Assembly (NCBI GenBank): GCA_944390775.1
Contig: CALXQQ010000033.1
Span: forward strand, 60,226-124,225
Direction: 5' to 3'
From: an uncultured Alphaproteobacteria bacterium
Lineage (GTDB): Bacteria > Pseudomonadota > Alphaproteobacteria > UBA3830
DNA: 64,000 nucleotides
Below are positions 28,330-34,510 of the stretch, piece after piece. A model generated the notes under the pieces. The model did no database searches, was not told the DNA's origin, and was given only the letters and a program-made list of their open reading frames with translations. The first letter of the stretch is position 1; each line of letters opens with the position of its first letter. Position numbers and translations under genes: made by a program.

Positions 28330-29087
28330 ATGAAAATAATTTATGTATTTATCTTATTAATCTTGATCGCGCTAAAGAACGTTTAAATTTCGTGTTGCCT
28401 TTTATAGAAGGATTGGGTTTTCCTGTAGAAAGGATCAGTGCTGTTGACGGAAGGAATATATCATTGGAGGATGTTGACTACGATCCTGAAGAATATCTAC
28501 GTCGTTTTAAAATGTATCCTGAGCCTGGGACTATTGGTTGTGCATTGAGTCATATGCGTGTGTGGGAAGTCTTTATGCAGTCTCAATATGATTACGCTTT
28601 AATTTTTGAAGATGATGTACAATTCGATCCAGAGATATTGAAAACTCACGTAGATTTTTGTGTTTGTAACAACAAACTATGGGATATGGTATTTTTTGAG
28701 TTGATTCACAGGGGCTGGCCTGTAGAAATCTTAAAGACTGACAGCGACCATGCTCTATGCACATATCTTGCTAATGTTCAACATGCAGGATGCTATCTTA
28801 TTTCTCGAAAAGCAGCTCAACGATTAATAGACAATTTTTATCCAATTTGCATGCCGGTAGATCATTATATGACTGCGACTTGGCAATTTGGATTGAGACT
28901 ACTGGGAATTGAGCCGCGATTGGTGAAGCAAGTTTTGCCGGAATCCTATATAAAAGACCATCGTCCTTTTAAACATAAAGACATTCATATCAGAGCATAT
29001 AATATATTGTATAACATCAAACGAGCATTGATTCATTTTATCTACAATTTGTATCAGCTAATCGATCTACTTTTAACTAAAAAATAA
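28326..29087 (+). CDS. Family 25 glycosyltransferase (LPS-type)
   Basis: A GT25 enzyme of 253 residues that probably adds a sugar to lipopolysaccharide or lipooligosaccharide. Seen: CIYLINLDRAKERL at the N-terminus, RISAVDG, GTIGCALSHMRVW, the metal-binding IFEDDVQF and the later QHAGCYLISRKAA. The C-terminal 30 residues are basic and hydrophobic and may attach it to the inner membrane. Its start overlaps dapF (ATGA), an unusual functional partner, so it may simply ride in the operon. Confidence 0.88.
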   Translation: MNENNLCIYLINLDRAKERLNFVLPFIEGLGFPVERISAVDGRNISLEDVDYDPEEYLRRFKMYPEPGTIGCALSHMRVWEVFMQSQYDYALIFEDDVQFDPEILKTHVDFCVCNNKLWDMVFFELIHRGWPVEILKTDSDHALCTYLANVQHAGCYLISRKAAQRLIDNFYPICMPVDHYMTATWQFGLRLLGIEPRLVKQVLPESYIKDHRPFKHKDIHIRAYNILYNIKRALIHFIYNLYQLIDLLLTKK

Positions 29088-29118
29088 TTTTATTAACTTT
29101 TTATATACTTTTATCAAA

Positions 29119-29124
29119 TATAAT
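29119..29124 (+). promoter_or_regulatory. -10 box upstream of the Flp pilin gene
   Basis: A consensus TATAAT, 28 bases before the ATG. No good -35 at standard spacing; TTAACT lies 20 bases upstream. Confidence 0.4.
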
Positions 29125-29152
29125 CAGGATGTCTGCGTAATAAGGATGAGTG

Positions 29153-29320
29153 ATGTATAAGCTGTTGAAAAAACTTCTGAAGGATGATTCGCGAGGTTTG
29201 GCGATGGTGGAATATGTACTAATTGCATCCTTGATTGCATTGTGTATCTGCGGCGGAATTCGCTTGGTTGGTAATAGCTACGTTCGGATATACAACAATG
29301 TGTCTGATTCGTTGCCTTAG
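29153..29320 (+). CDS. Flp/Fap-type pilin
   Basis: A 55-residue prepilin: a short basic leader (K3, K6, K7, K10), then the type IVb cleavage site G15-L-A-M-V-E-Y with Glu at +5 and Tyr at +6 of the mature protein, followed by a hydrophobic helix (about 22-36) and a short polar tail. This is the hallmark of Flp pilins assembled by Tad systems. AAGGATG lies upstream of the ATG. No tad/cpa assembly gene is in the window; the neighbours are GT25 and DUF2948, so it depends on machinery encoded elsewhere or is an orphan. Confidence 0.85.
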   Translation: MYKLLKKLLKDDSRGLAMVEYVLIASLIALCICGGIRLVGNSYVRIYNNVSDSLP

Positions 29321-29348
29321 TATGTTGTAGACTGAGGAGTAGTGAATT

Positions 29349-29747
29349 GTGTTGAAGTTGAAAGCGGTTAGCTTTGAGGAATGTGATATAATATCGGCGC
29401 TTTTGCAAGATTCGATTTTGCACGTTTCTCATCATATGTTTCACGAAGATAGCGCCTGTTTTTACTTGTTGTTGAACAGATTTTGCTGGGAAGTGCCTGA
29501 CGAAAATAATCGTGCTTTGTGTGGTCTATACATATATAATGTAACTAGGATTCGTTTCAACAAAGAGTTTCGCAGTGGTGATATGCATTTTAAAAACTTG
29601 CTGTCTGTACACGCAGCGCCCGGAGAGGTAAATCTGCTTTTTTCGGATCATCACCATATAGCGCTGGACGTGTCATCCCTTTGTGTTGCAGTGCAGGATC
29701 TACATCCCATGTACCCGACTGAGAGTGTGCCCTATCATTCTGTTTGA
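29349..29747 (+). CDS. DUF2948 family protein
   Basis: A 132-residue protein of a family restricted largely to alphaproteobacteria, with unknown function. The pattern LKLKAVSFEECDIISALLQDSILHV is split here around residues 2-26; then FYLLLNRFCWEVP, a middle strand around LCGLYIYNVTRIRF, and a late ALDVSSLCVAVQDL block are seen. The start is GTG (or TTG at 29352) behind GAGGAG. The last 18 codons and the hairpin after them have been copied several times downstream, next to each MNKF-family gene. Confidence 0.8.
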   Translation: MLKLKAVSFEECDIISALLQDSILHVSHHMFHEDSACFYLLLNRFCWEVPDENNRALCGLYIYNVTRIRFNKEFRSGDMHFKNLLSVHAAPGEVNLLFSDHHHIALDVSSLCVAVQDLHPMYPTESVPYHSV

Positions 29748-29775
29748 TCATTGGGAGAGCACTAAGCCCTCCCCT
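29693..29775 (+). repeat. Parent copy of the DUF2948 3'-tail repeat
   Basis: The last 18 codons of the DUF2948 gene, its stop, and the GGGAG...CTCCC hairpin (29753-29773). A near-identical copy (4 differences over about 75 bases) is at 31025-31107, and decayed copies lie near 30366-30430, 31683-31757 and 32372-32412. Confidence 0.85.
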
Positions 29776-29781
29776 TTAAGT

Positions 29782-30279
29782 TTAGTGAGGCATTCGTGGT
29801 ATATCAAGAGTTTCAAAGCACTCCTTACTCTTATCATTTAACCGCTTAATATCAGAGTTCATGAGGTAATCAGCGGAATAGATGCATGCACCTAGCCCTA
29901 TAATAGGATCTATTAATATCAATGGGCTAATACAGCCCAAGATCACCATAGAGTTCCACATCATCCCGTCTTTAATGTTGTCTTCCCCCCTTGTTAAACT
30001 GCCGTGTAAGTCGAGAGCCTTCCGTACTTTGTTATCACTGCTACTATAGGCGCTCTCTGTAAAAACATTCCATATGACTTTTTTTGCTTCAGCTGATTTC
30101 TTGAATGCATTGATGACATTAGAAGTAGCAGATGCTAACGGCCATCCTAGAAATATGGCAACTTTCAAAGCTCTTGCAGGATTGTTGTTGATACAATTTT
30201 CAACAGCTTTACACAGCCCCCAACTTGCAGATCCAGACATTAGACAAGCGCTTAATAAAACACCAGCAAATTTATTCAT
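29782..30279 (-). CDS. MNKF-family membrane protein, paralogue A
   Basis: A 165-residue member of a five-gene tandem family that I do not recognise. The N-terminus MNKFAGVLLSACLMSGSASW is shared by all five: a short export or lipoprotein signal with an invariant Cys12 and a fixed S-G-S-x-S-W. A hydrophobic segment follows (about 38-55), then the KKSAEAKK helix and a long hydrophobic pair (about 110-140). It is the most divergent copy, with a different C-terminal half. GGGAG sits before the ATG at 30279; the longer open frame upstream is not needed. It has its own promoter and a hairpin after the stop. Function unknown. Confidence 0.75.
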   Translation of the reverse strand: MNKFAGVLLSACLMSGSASWGLCKAVENCINNNPARALKVAIFLGWPLASATSNVINAFKKSAEAKKVIWNVFTESAYSSSDNKVRKALDLHGSLTRGEDNIKDGMMWNSMVILGCISPLILIDPIIGLGACIYSADYLMNSDIKRLNDKSKECFETLDIPRMPH

Positions 30280-30304
30280 TATTTTCTCCCTATAAACTAA
30301 AAGT

Positions 30305-30332
30305 ATTATAGAAAATATTGTATTAAATTCAA
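30305..30332 (-). promoter_or_regulatory. Promoter of paralogue A
   Basis: Minus strand: TTGAAT (30332-30327), 16 bases, TATAAT (30310-30305). The same TATAAT with 16-base spacing recurs before paralogues B and E. Confidence 0.6.
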
Positions 30333-30365
30333 GACAAATAAAGCAGAAAAACATACATTTTATTT

Positions 30366-30430
30366 GCGGGATCTTTATGTATTTTGCTTATCATTCTGTT
30401 TGATTATTGGGAGAGCACTAAGCTCTCCTT
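30366..30430 (+). repeat. Decayed DUF2948 3'-tail copy with hairpin
   Basis: Retains TATCATTCTGTTTGAT and the 7-bp hairpin GGAGAGC/GCTCTCC (30410-30428), but most of the upstream codons are altered or lost. The hairpin lies just after the stop of paralogue B on the minus strand. Confidence 0.7.
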
Positions 30431-30453
30431 GTTGCTAAAAATTTCGTGATAGA

Positions 30454-30936
30454 TTACTCATTGGGGAGCATCCAGGAGTGCATGCAAGCTGCATGACTCA
30501 AATCATGACTCTTCCGCATCAGATTTAATACAGCACTACCAACAGCTATACCGGCAATATCAATTGGATCTTTTATACCAAAAAAACTGGACAGGACGGC
30601 AGAGGTACATCCAACCACACTGCTCGACATAATGTCATGCTTCTTAAGTGCTGTTTCTCTACACTCTAAATCAGCGATACATTTTTGAGCCACTTCTTTA
30701 TGTTCCTCATTTTTATTGGCAACTTTTTCTGCGAGTTTTTTGGTTTCAGCTGATTCTTTTAGAGCATTTACATAATCAGCACAGCCCAATGCTAATGGAG
30801 CACCCACCAATAGGGCGGCTTGACAGCAACGTACAGGATTATTTTTTACAAAATTTCCGACAGCTTGACACATGCCCCAACTTGCAGATCCGGACAGTAC
30901 GCAAGCACTTAACAAAACACTGGCAAATTTATTCAT
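30454..30936 (-). CDS. MNKF-family membrane protein, paralogue B
   Basis: A 160-residue paralogue with the shared N-terminus MNKFASVLLSACVLSGSASW, then a GNFVKNNP stretch, a hydrophobic segment (about 38-55), the conserved KESAETKKLAEK helix continuing to about 95, and two close hydrophobic stretches with KDPIDIAGIAV between residues 105 and 140. The ORF is open for 49 more codons upstream, but those codons are antisense to the copied DUF2948 tail and precede the promoter, so I start at 30936. Function unknown. Confidence 0.78.
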   Translation of the reverse strand: MNKFASVLLSACVLSGSASWGMCQAVGNFVKNNPVRCCQAALLVGAPLALGCADYVNALKESAETKKLAEKVANKNEEHKEVAQKCIADLECRETALKKHDIMSSSVVGCTSAVLSSFFGIKDPIDIAGIAVGSAVLNLMRKSHDLSHAACMHSWMLPNE

Positions 30937-30961
30937 TATTTTCTCCTTATAACACAAAATT

Positions 30962-30989
30962 ATTATAATATATAGACTGTAAAATGCAA
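30962..30989 (-). promoter_or_regulatory. Promoter of paralogue B
   Basis: Minus strand: TTGCAT (30989-30984), 16 bases, TATAAT (30967-30962). Confidence 0.6.
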
Positions 30990-31024
30990 CAAAAAATATT
31001 TGATATATCACATTTTGTTCTGCT

Positions 31025-31107
31025 GCAGGATCTACATCATATGTATCCGACTGAGAGTGTGCCCTATCATTCTGTTTGATCATTGGGAGAGCATTAAGCT
31101 CTCCTTG
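31025..31107 (+). repeat. Near-perfect copy of the DUF2948 3' tail
   Basis: Still translates in frame as the last residues of DUF2948 (LQDL-H-H-M-Y-P-T-E-S-V-P-Y-H-S-V-stop), and includes the following hairpin (31086-31104). Four differences from the parent over about 75 bases. It has no start or upstream part, so it is a gene remnant, not a gene. Confidence 0.85.
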
Positions 31108-31113
31108 TTAATT

Positions 31114-31602
31114 TTAGCTATGATTTATAGCTTGAAGCTCTCCGGAATACATATCAGCAGCACAGCTTAAGTCACAAATATTATCCATCATGGCTGAAAC
31201 GGCGATAATGATGCCTATTCCTGCAATTGTAATAGGATCTCGAGCGCCAAAAATTTTAGAAAAGAGAGCAGTTCCCCATCCGAACATATAATTTGTTAGA
31301 AACCAAATTTTAAGATTATTTTCTTTCAGTGTTAAATCATGGTGGTAGTCTAGGGCTACTTCTTTGTAGGATGCATTTTCTCTAATAACTTTTTCTGCTA
31401 GTTTTTTGGTTTTAGCCGATTTCTTGAACGCACTAACATAATTAAAACAGCCATATGCTAGTGGAATACCCGCACATAAAGCAGCTTTGCAGCATCTTGT
31501 AGCATTGTCTTGTACAAAATTTCCGACAGCTTGACCCATGCCCCAACTTGAAGATCCAGACATTAGACAAGCTCCTAACAAAATAGCAATAAATTTATTC
31601 AT
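31114..31602 (-). CDS. MNKF-family membrane protein, paralogue C
   Basis: A 162-residue paralogue: MNKFIAILLGACLMSGSSSW start with Cys12, then QAVGNFVQDN, a hydrophobic segment about 38-55, KKSAKTKKLAEKV, a second hydrophobic stretch, and the shared block FGARDPITIAGIGI (identical in D except one residue). GGAG lies before the ATG at 31602; an in-frame ATG four codons upstream overlaps the ribosome site and is less likely. The leader is a 67-base exact duplicate of that of paralogue D. Confidence 0.78.
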   Translation of the reverse strand: MNKFIAILLGACLMSGSSSWGMGQAVGNFVQDNATRCCKAALCAGIPLAYGCFNYVSAFKKSAKTKKLAEKVIRENASYKEVALDYHHDLTLKENNLKIWFLTNYMFGWGTALFSKIFGARDPITIAGIGIIIAVSAMMDNICDLSCAADMYSGELQAINHS

Positions 31603-31608
31603 TTTTGA

Positions 31609-31675
31609 CTCCATATAACTTAAAATATCATATCATACAAGATTGGTGAATAGAAAAAGAAAATTTTTTGCAACA
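31609..31675. repeat. 67-bp direct repeat, copy 1 (leader of paralogue C)
   Basis: Identical base for base to 32286-32352 and placed at the same distance before the ATG of paralogue C as the other copy is before paralogue D. It marks a recent duplication and carries the AT-rich promoter region of both genes. Confidence 0.9.
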
Positions 31676-31738
31676 CGCGGCATTGTAGGATTTACATTCT
31701 ATGTATTTTACTTGCTATTTGTGTTGCGAGTTGTGAGA

Positions 31739-31757
31739 GGAGAGCATTAAGCTCTCC
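31739..31757. terminator. Hairpin after paralogue D
   Basis: GGAGAGC/GCTCTCC with a 5-base loop, 7 bases past the stop of paralogue D. The same hairpin follows B (30410-30428, after 26 bases) and C (31086-31104, after 10 bases), with an imperfect version after A and DUF2948 (29753-29773). There is no U-tract on the minus strand. Confidence 0.55.
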
Positions 31758-31763
31758 TTACTG

Positions 31764-32279
31764 TTATACCAGTTCTAGATCAATGAATCGCTCATATTGA
31801 TAACAGATATCGCACAGATCAGTAATATAATTCAATTCTCGAACGTGCCCCATAACATTGGTAACAGCTGTAATTATGCCGACACCTGCAATTGTAATAG
31901 GATCTCGTGCGCCAAAAAGCATAGATAACGCAGAAGCGCAACCTCCAATCACATAGCTTTCTACAAAAGTGAATTTAAGGGTGTTTTCTTTCAATGTTAA
32001 ATCTTGGTATAATTGGAATGCCTCTTCATAGCACTCATGGTTACCAGTAATGCTCTTTCCGACAAATTTCTCTATGAGTTTTTTGGAATTAGTTGATTTC
32101 TTTAATGCGCTAATGTAGTTGACAGTGCCATATGCTAATGGAACCCCTATCAATAGAGCAGCTTTAAAGCATCTTGCGGGATTATTTTTTACAAAATTTT
32201 CTATAGCTTGACCCATGCTCCAACTTGAAGATCCTGACAACAAGCAAGCGCTTAATACAATAGCAGCAAATTTATTCAT
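31764..32279 (-). CDS. MNKF-family membrane protein, paralogue D
   Basis: A 171-residue paralogue: MNKFAAIVLSACLLSGSSSW start, QAIENFVKNNPAR, a hydrophobic segment about 38-55, KKSTNSKKLIEK, then GGCASALSMLFGARDPITIAGVG. It shares its middle and late blocks most closely with C. The C-terminal tail is acidic and Tyr/Cys-rich and differs from the others. GGAG precedes the ATG at 32279. Function unknown. Confidence 0.78.
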   Translation of the reverse strand: MNKFAAIVLSACLLSGSSSWSMGQAIENFVKNNPARCFKAALLIGVPLAYGTVNYISALKKSTNSKKLIEKFVGKSITGNHECYEEAFQLYQDLTLKENTLKFTFVESYVIGGCASALSMLFGARDPITIAGVGIITAVTNVMGHVRELNYITDLCDICYQYERFIDLELV

Positions 32280-32285
32280 GATTAT

Positions 32286-32352
32286 CTCCATATAACTTAA
32301 AATATCATATCATACAAGATTGGTGAATAGAAAAAGAAAATTTTTTGCAACA
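32286..32352. repeat. 67-bp direct repeat, copy 2 (leader of paralogue D)
   Basis: Exact copy of 31609-31675. It is followed at 32372-32412 by a decayed DUF2948 tail. Confidence 0.9.
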
Positions 32353-32457
32353 TGCGACATCGCATTGGTTTGCAAGATCTACATTTCATGTATTTGTCAT
32401 TCTGTTTGATTGGCGAGTTTTGTGAGGAGAGAGTTATATTGCACAAAAAATTAAGAG

Positions 32458-32940
32458 CTAACTATTTAGCAACATAGAATTGCTCTTATCGACAATGTAT
32501 TGTAAGTCCTCAATATATATGCCAATATTAAAAACAGCGAGACATATAGTTATTCCTGTAACGGCAATAAGATCTCCGTCTAATATGCTACTGGACATAC
32601 CAGCGATTAAACAGCCAAAAATACAACTTAATACAATGCTAGCATACTTAATACTTCTTTCTTGTGTTTTCAAATCAGCGATACATTTTTGCGCTATTTC
32701 TTTATATTCTTCATGTTCGCTAGCAATTTTTTCTGCTAGTTTTTGGGTTTCGGCTGATTTTCTCGATGTGCGGATATAATCAAAACAGCCATATGCTAAT
32801 GGAGCGCATATAAGTAATGCAACTTTTGGAAGTCTGGCACAATTTTTATCGACAAAACATTCAATAGCTTTATTCATTCCCCAACTTGCAGATCCGGACA
32901 GTAGACAAGCGCCCAACAAAACGGCAGCAAATTTATTCAT
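32458..32940 (-). CDS. MNKF-family membrane protein, paralogue E
   Basis: A 160-residue paralogue at the far end of the array. MNKFAAVLLGACLLSGSASW start with Cys12, then NKAIECFVDKN, a hydrophobic segment, RKSAETQKLAEK and a helix shared with B (EEYKEIAQKCIADL), and two late hydrophobic stretches (about 100-145). B and E share the EIAQKCIADL helix while C and D share the late block, so the family has two subgroups. No GGAGAGC hairpin follows its stop. GGAG precedes the ATG at 32940. Confidence 0.78.
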   Translation of the reverse strand: MNKFAAVLLGACLLSGSASWGMNKAIECFVDKNCARLPKVALLICAPLAYGCFDYIRTSRKSAETQKLAEKIASEHEEYKEIAQKCIADLKTQERSIKYASIVLSCIFGCLIAGMSSSILDGDLIAVTGITICLAVFNIGIYIEDLQYIVDKSNSMLLNS

Positions 32941-32965
32941 TATTGACTCCATATAAACTAAAAAT

Positions 32966-32993
32966 ATTATATCATGTACATTGTGAATTTAAA
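32966..32993 (-). promoter_or_regulatory. Promoter of paralogue E
   Basis: Minus strand: TTTAAA (32993-32988), 16 bases, TATAAT (32971-32966). Confidence 0.5.
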
Positions 32994-33180
32994 GTACTTA
33001 TATGAATTGATGTGATAAAATTTTACCAATATAGCATATTATTGGGTTAAGAGATTTATACTTCACATGTGTGGATGAATGGCGTTTTATCGTTAACCTT
33101 ATTTTAATCGTTTAATTTTATGATACAAATGAAGACAGCGTGTACATTTTAGTATATGTATGTTTTCATCTTATATGGTT

Positions 33181-33186
33181 TATAAT
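33181..33186 (+). promoter_or_regulatory. -10 box of the His/Arg-rich secreted protein gene
   Basis: A perfect TATAAT with a poor -35 region. Predicted start about 33193; a strong GGAGGAG ribosome site follows before the ATG at 33210. Confidence 0.45.
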
Positions 33187-33209
33187 ATCGCTATTTAGGA
33201 GGAGCTTGT

Positions 33210-33959
33210 ATGAAGAAGAGTGTATTATTTTTGATGGTTTTTGCGGGTCTTTCCCATGGTTGCTATGGAGAAGATTCTGTTGATAATTCTGGTAGTAGAG
33301 ACATATCTGGCTATAGTAGCAGTTTTGAGATGCATACAAATGAGGATGGGTCGATTGCATTTGATGAAAAACGCACGCAGTTTGACGGTGAAAAAGGGCA
33401 TACGAACAGGCGGTATGGGCGTATGGAATTTGATGAGCATGGTCGTGCTCATGTAAAGGATGAAAAGAACGATTCGTATGATTTTCCGGTACGCAGAGGA
33501 AATCCGGTAGTATATCGTGGAGAGCAGGGTAGGAGGCCAGAGGGAATGGTATCATGTCCGAAATTTGAGAACAGGAATCTTAATCATGAAGAGCATCATT
33601 TTGCAAAAAGGCGTGCTCATTTACAAAAGCTAATGAATAATTTTCAGAGGGCATATGAAGAGGTAATGGAGGCTTTTAGTGAGGAAATGTATCAGCAGCC
33701 TCGTTTTAGAGGGCATGCTGTGAAGCAATTCAATCCTCATTGCAATAATGGTTTTGATGGTCGAAGGGAAGATTGTGCGCGAAACATGAGGAGAGATGAT
33801 TCCACGAGTCAATCAGCGCCGATCCATAAGGATTCATGGGGATCTCCGATAGGGCGTTTTATGCATAATCTGCGCCATGAAAGACCTGAATCCAAGGAGC
33901 CAGCTGAGGTACATGAGAAAAGGCTGGGTGGATTGTTACGAGACTTCTTCCATTTTTAG
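33210..33959 (+). CDS. Secreted charged protein, unrecognised
   Basis: A 249-residue protein with a signal peptide (about 1-20; cleavage likely around G-C-Y-G). The mature part is highly polar and rich in Arg, His, Glu and Asp, with low complexity and no fold I recognise: an acidic/Ser-rich start, a Glu/His stretch (LNHEEHHFAKRRAHL near 116-131), a possible helix to about 155, then an Arg/Asn-rich region. It has its own ribosome site (AGGAGGAGC) and a strong terminator. It lies beside the MNKF array but on the other strand. A host-exposed or effector role is possible but not shown. Confidence 0.75.
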   Translation: MKKSVLFLMVFAGLSHGCYGEDSVDNSGSRDISGYSSSFEMHTNEDGSIAFDEKRTQFDGEKGHTNRRYGRMEFDEHGRAHVKDEKNDSYDFPVRRGNPVVYRGEQGRRPEGMVSCPKFENRNLNHEEHHFAKRRAHLQKLMNNFQRAYEEVMEAFSEEMYQQPRFRGHAVKQFNPHCNNGFDGRREDCARNMRRDDSTSQSAPIHKDSWGSPIGRFMHNLRHERPESKEPAEVHEKRLGGLLRDFFHF

Positions 33960-33970
33960 GATTGCTATAT

Positions 33971-34002
33971 GGGGATAGTGTATGCTATTCCCTTTTTTTT
34001 TT
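33971..34002 (+). terminator. Intrinsic terminator of the secreted charged protein gene
   Basis: An 8-bp stem GGGGATAG/CTATTCCC (one G-U pair) with a 6-base loop, followed by ten T. Textbook rho-independent terminator. Confidence 0.88.
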
Positions 34003-34028
34003 AAAAAAACTTATTATTTGATTAGTTT

Positions 34029-34184
34029 TTGATAGCAAAATTATGCATTAACCTATTGATTTTCAACATAAAAAAATAAAAGTGTTGCGCTATAAAAAAG
34101 AGCATGATATATTATAAACATAATCTAGATTAGTCTTTTTTATTAGTCTTTTTTCAAATCAACAAAGGAGAATTATTATGAAAC
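34029..34184. repeat. Tandem promoter-leader cassette, copy 1
   Basis: About 156 bases, strongly similar to 34217-34373. Each copy holds TTGATAGCAAAATTAT, TTGCGC-17-TATATT, the leader TAAACATAATCTAGATTAG, a T-rich tract, CAAATCAACAAAGGAGAAT and ATGAAAC. Beyond the ATGAAAC the two copies differ. Confidence 0.9.
34085..34113 (+). promoter_or_regulatory. Cassette promoter, copy 1
   Basis: TTGCGC (34085-34090), 17 bases, TATATT (34108-34113). Both boxes and the spacing are kept in copy 2 although the spacer differs, suggesting selection. Confidence 0.6.
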
Positions 34185-34321
34185 GAAGAATTTACCCATC
34201 AAATTCGCGTCAGTCCTTGATAGCAAAATTATATACTAACTCATTGATTTCCAATATAAAAAAACAAAAGTGTTGCGCAGTAAAAAAGCGCGTGATATAT
34301 TATAAACATAATCTAGATTAG
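34178..34321 (+). CDS. 47-residue basic small ORF, cassette 1
   Basis: ATG at 34178 behind a strong AAAGGAGAA ribosome site, reading 47 codons to TAG. The product is basic (many Lys and Arg), begins MKRRIYPSNSRQS, and has a C-K-free middle ending in VKKRVIYYKHNLD. From about codon 13 the frame reads through copy 2 of the cassette, so the tail is probably not an evolved coding sequence; a truncated gene fused to the duplicated promoter is likely. No homology recognised. Confidence 0.35.
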   Translation: MKRRIYPSNSRQSLIAKLYTNSLISNIKKQKCCAVKKRVIYYKHNLD

Positions 34322-34373
34322 TCTTTTTTTATTAATCTTTTTTCAAATCAACAAAGGAGAATCATCATGAAAC
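34217..34373. repeat. Tandem promoter-leader cassette, copy 2
   Basis: About 157 bases, starting 188 bases after copy 1. The regulatory boxes, leader and ribosome site are kept; differences cluster in spacer positions. Confidence 0.9.
34273..34301 (+). promoter_or_regulatory. Cassette promoter, copy 2
   Basis: TTGCGC (34273-34278), 17 bases, TATATT (34296-34301). Predicted start about 34308, leaving a leader of about 59 bases. Confidence 0.6.
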
Positions 34374-34510
34374 AGAAAAATCGTTCACATATTGCATTTA
34401 TATGTAGGCTTCGTAAAAGTTTCTTGCAATTTAAGCAGCAAGTTTCGAAGCATGTTTTAAAGCAAATTTCAAAGCAAGTCTTGAGTCGTTTAAAATTAAG
34501 CGAGTTATGA
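34367..34510 (+). CDS. 47-residue cationic amphipathic small ORF, cassette 2
   Basis: ATG at 34367 with AAAGGAGAA eight bases upstream, 47 codons to TGA. Strongly basic (about eleven Lys/Arg, two His, one Glu) with internal repeats of the type K-Q-x-V-S-K-x-V-L-K-Q-I-S-K-Q-V-L, predicted to form one long amphipathic helix. The DNA repeats too (AAGCA-GTTT units near 34430-34485). No signal peptide and no family recognised. The intact promoter and ribosome site make translation plausible. Confidence 0.5.
   Translation: MKQKNRSHIAFICRLRKSFLQFKQQVSKHVLKQISKQVLSRLKLSEL

Noticed and set aside
30937..31083. N-terminal extension of paralogue B
   Set aside because: These codons are antisense to a copied DUF2948 tail and lie upstream of the gene's own promoter and ribosome site.
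31609..32352. Possible CRISPR or IS end from the 67-bp repeats
   Set aside because: Only two copies, 677 bases apart, each at the same place before a paralogous gene. No spacers, no terminal inverted repeats and no transposase.
33166..33555. 129-codon minus-strand frame over the secreted protein gene
   Set aside because: The plus-strand frame has a signal peptide, ribosome site and terminator; the minus frame has none and is a shadow of His/Arg codons.
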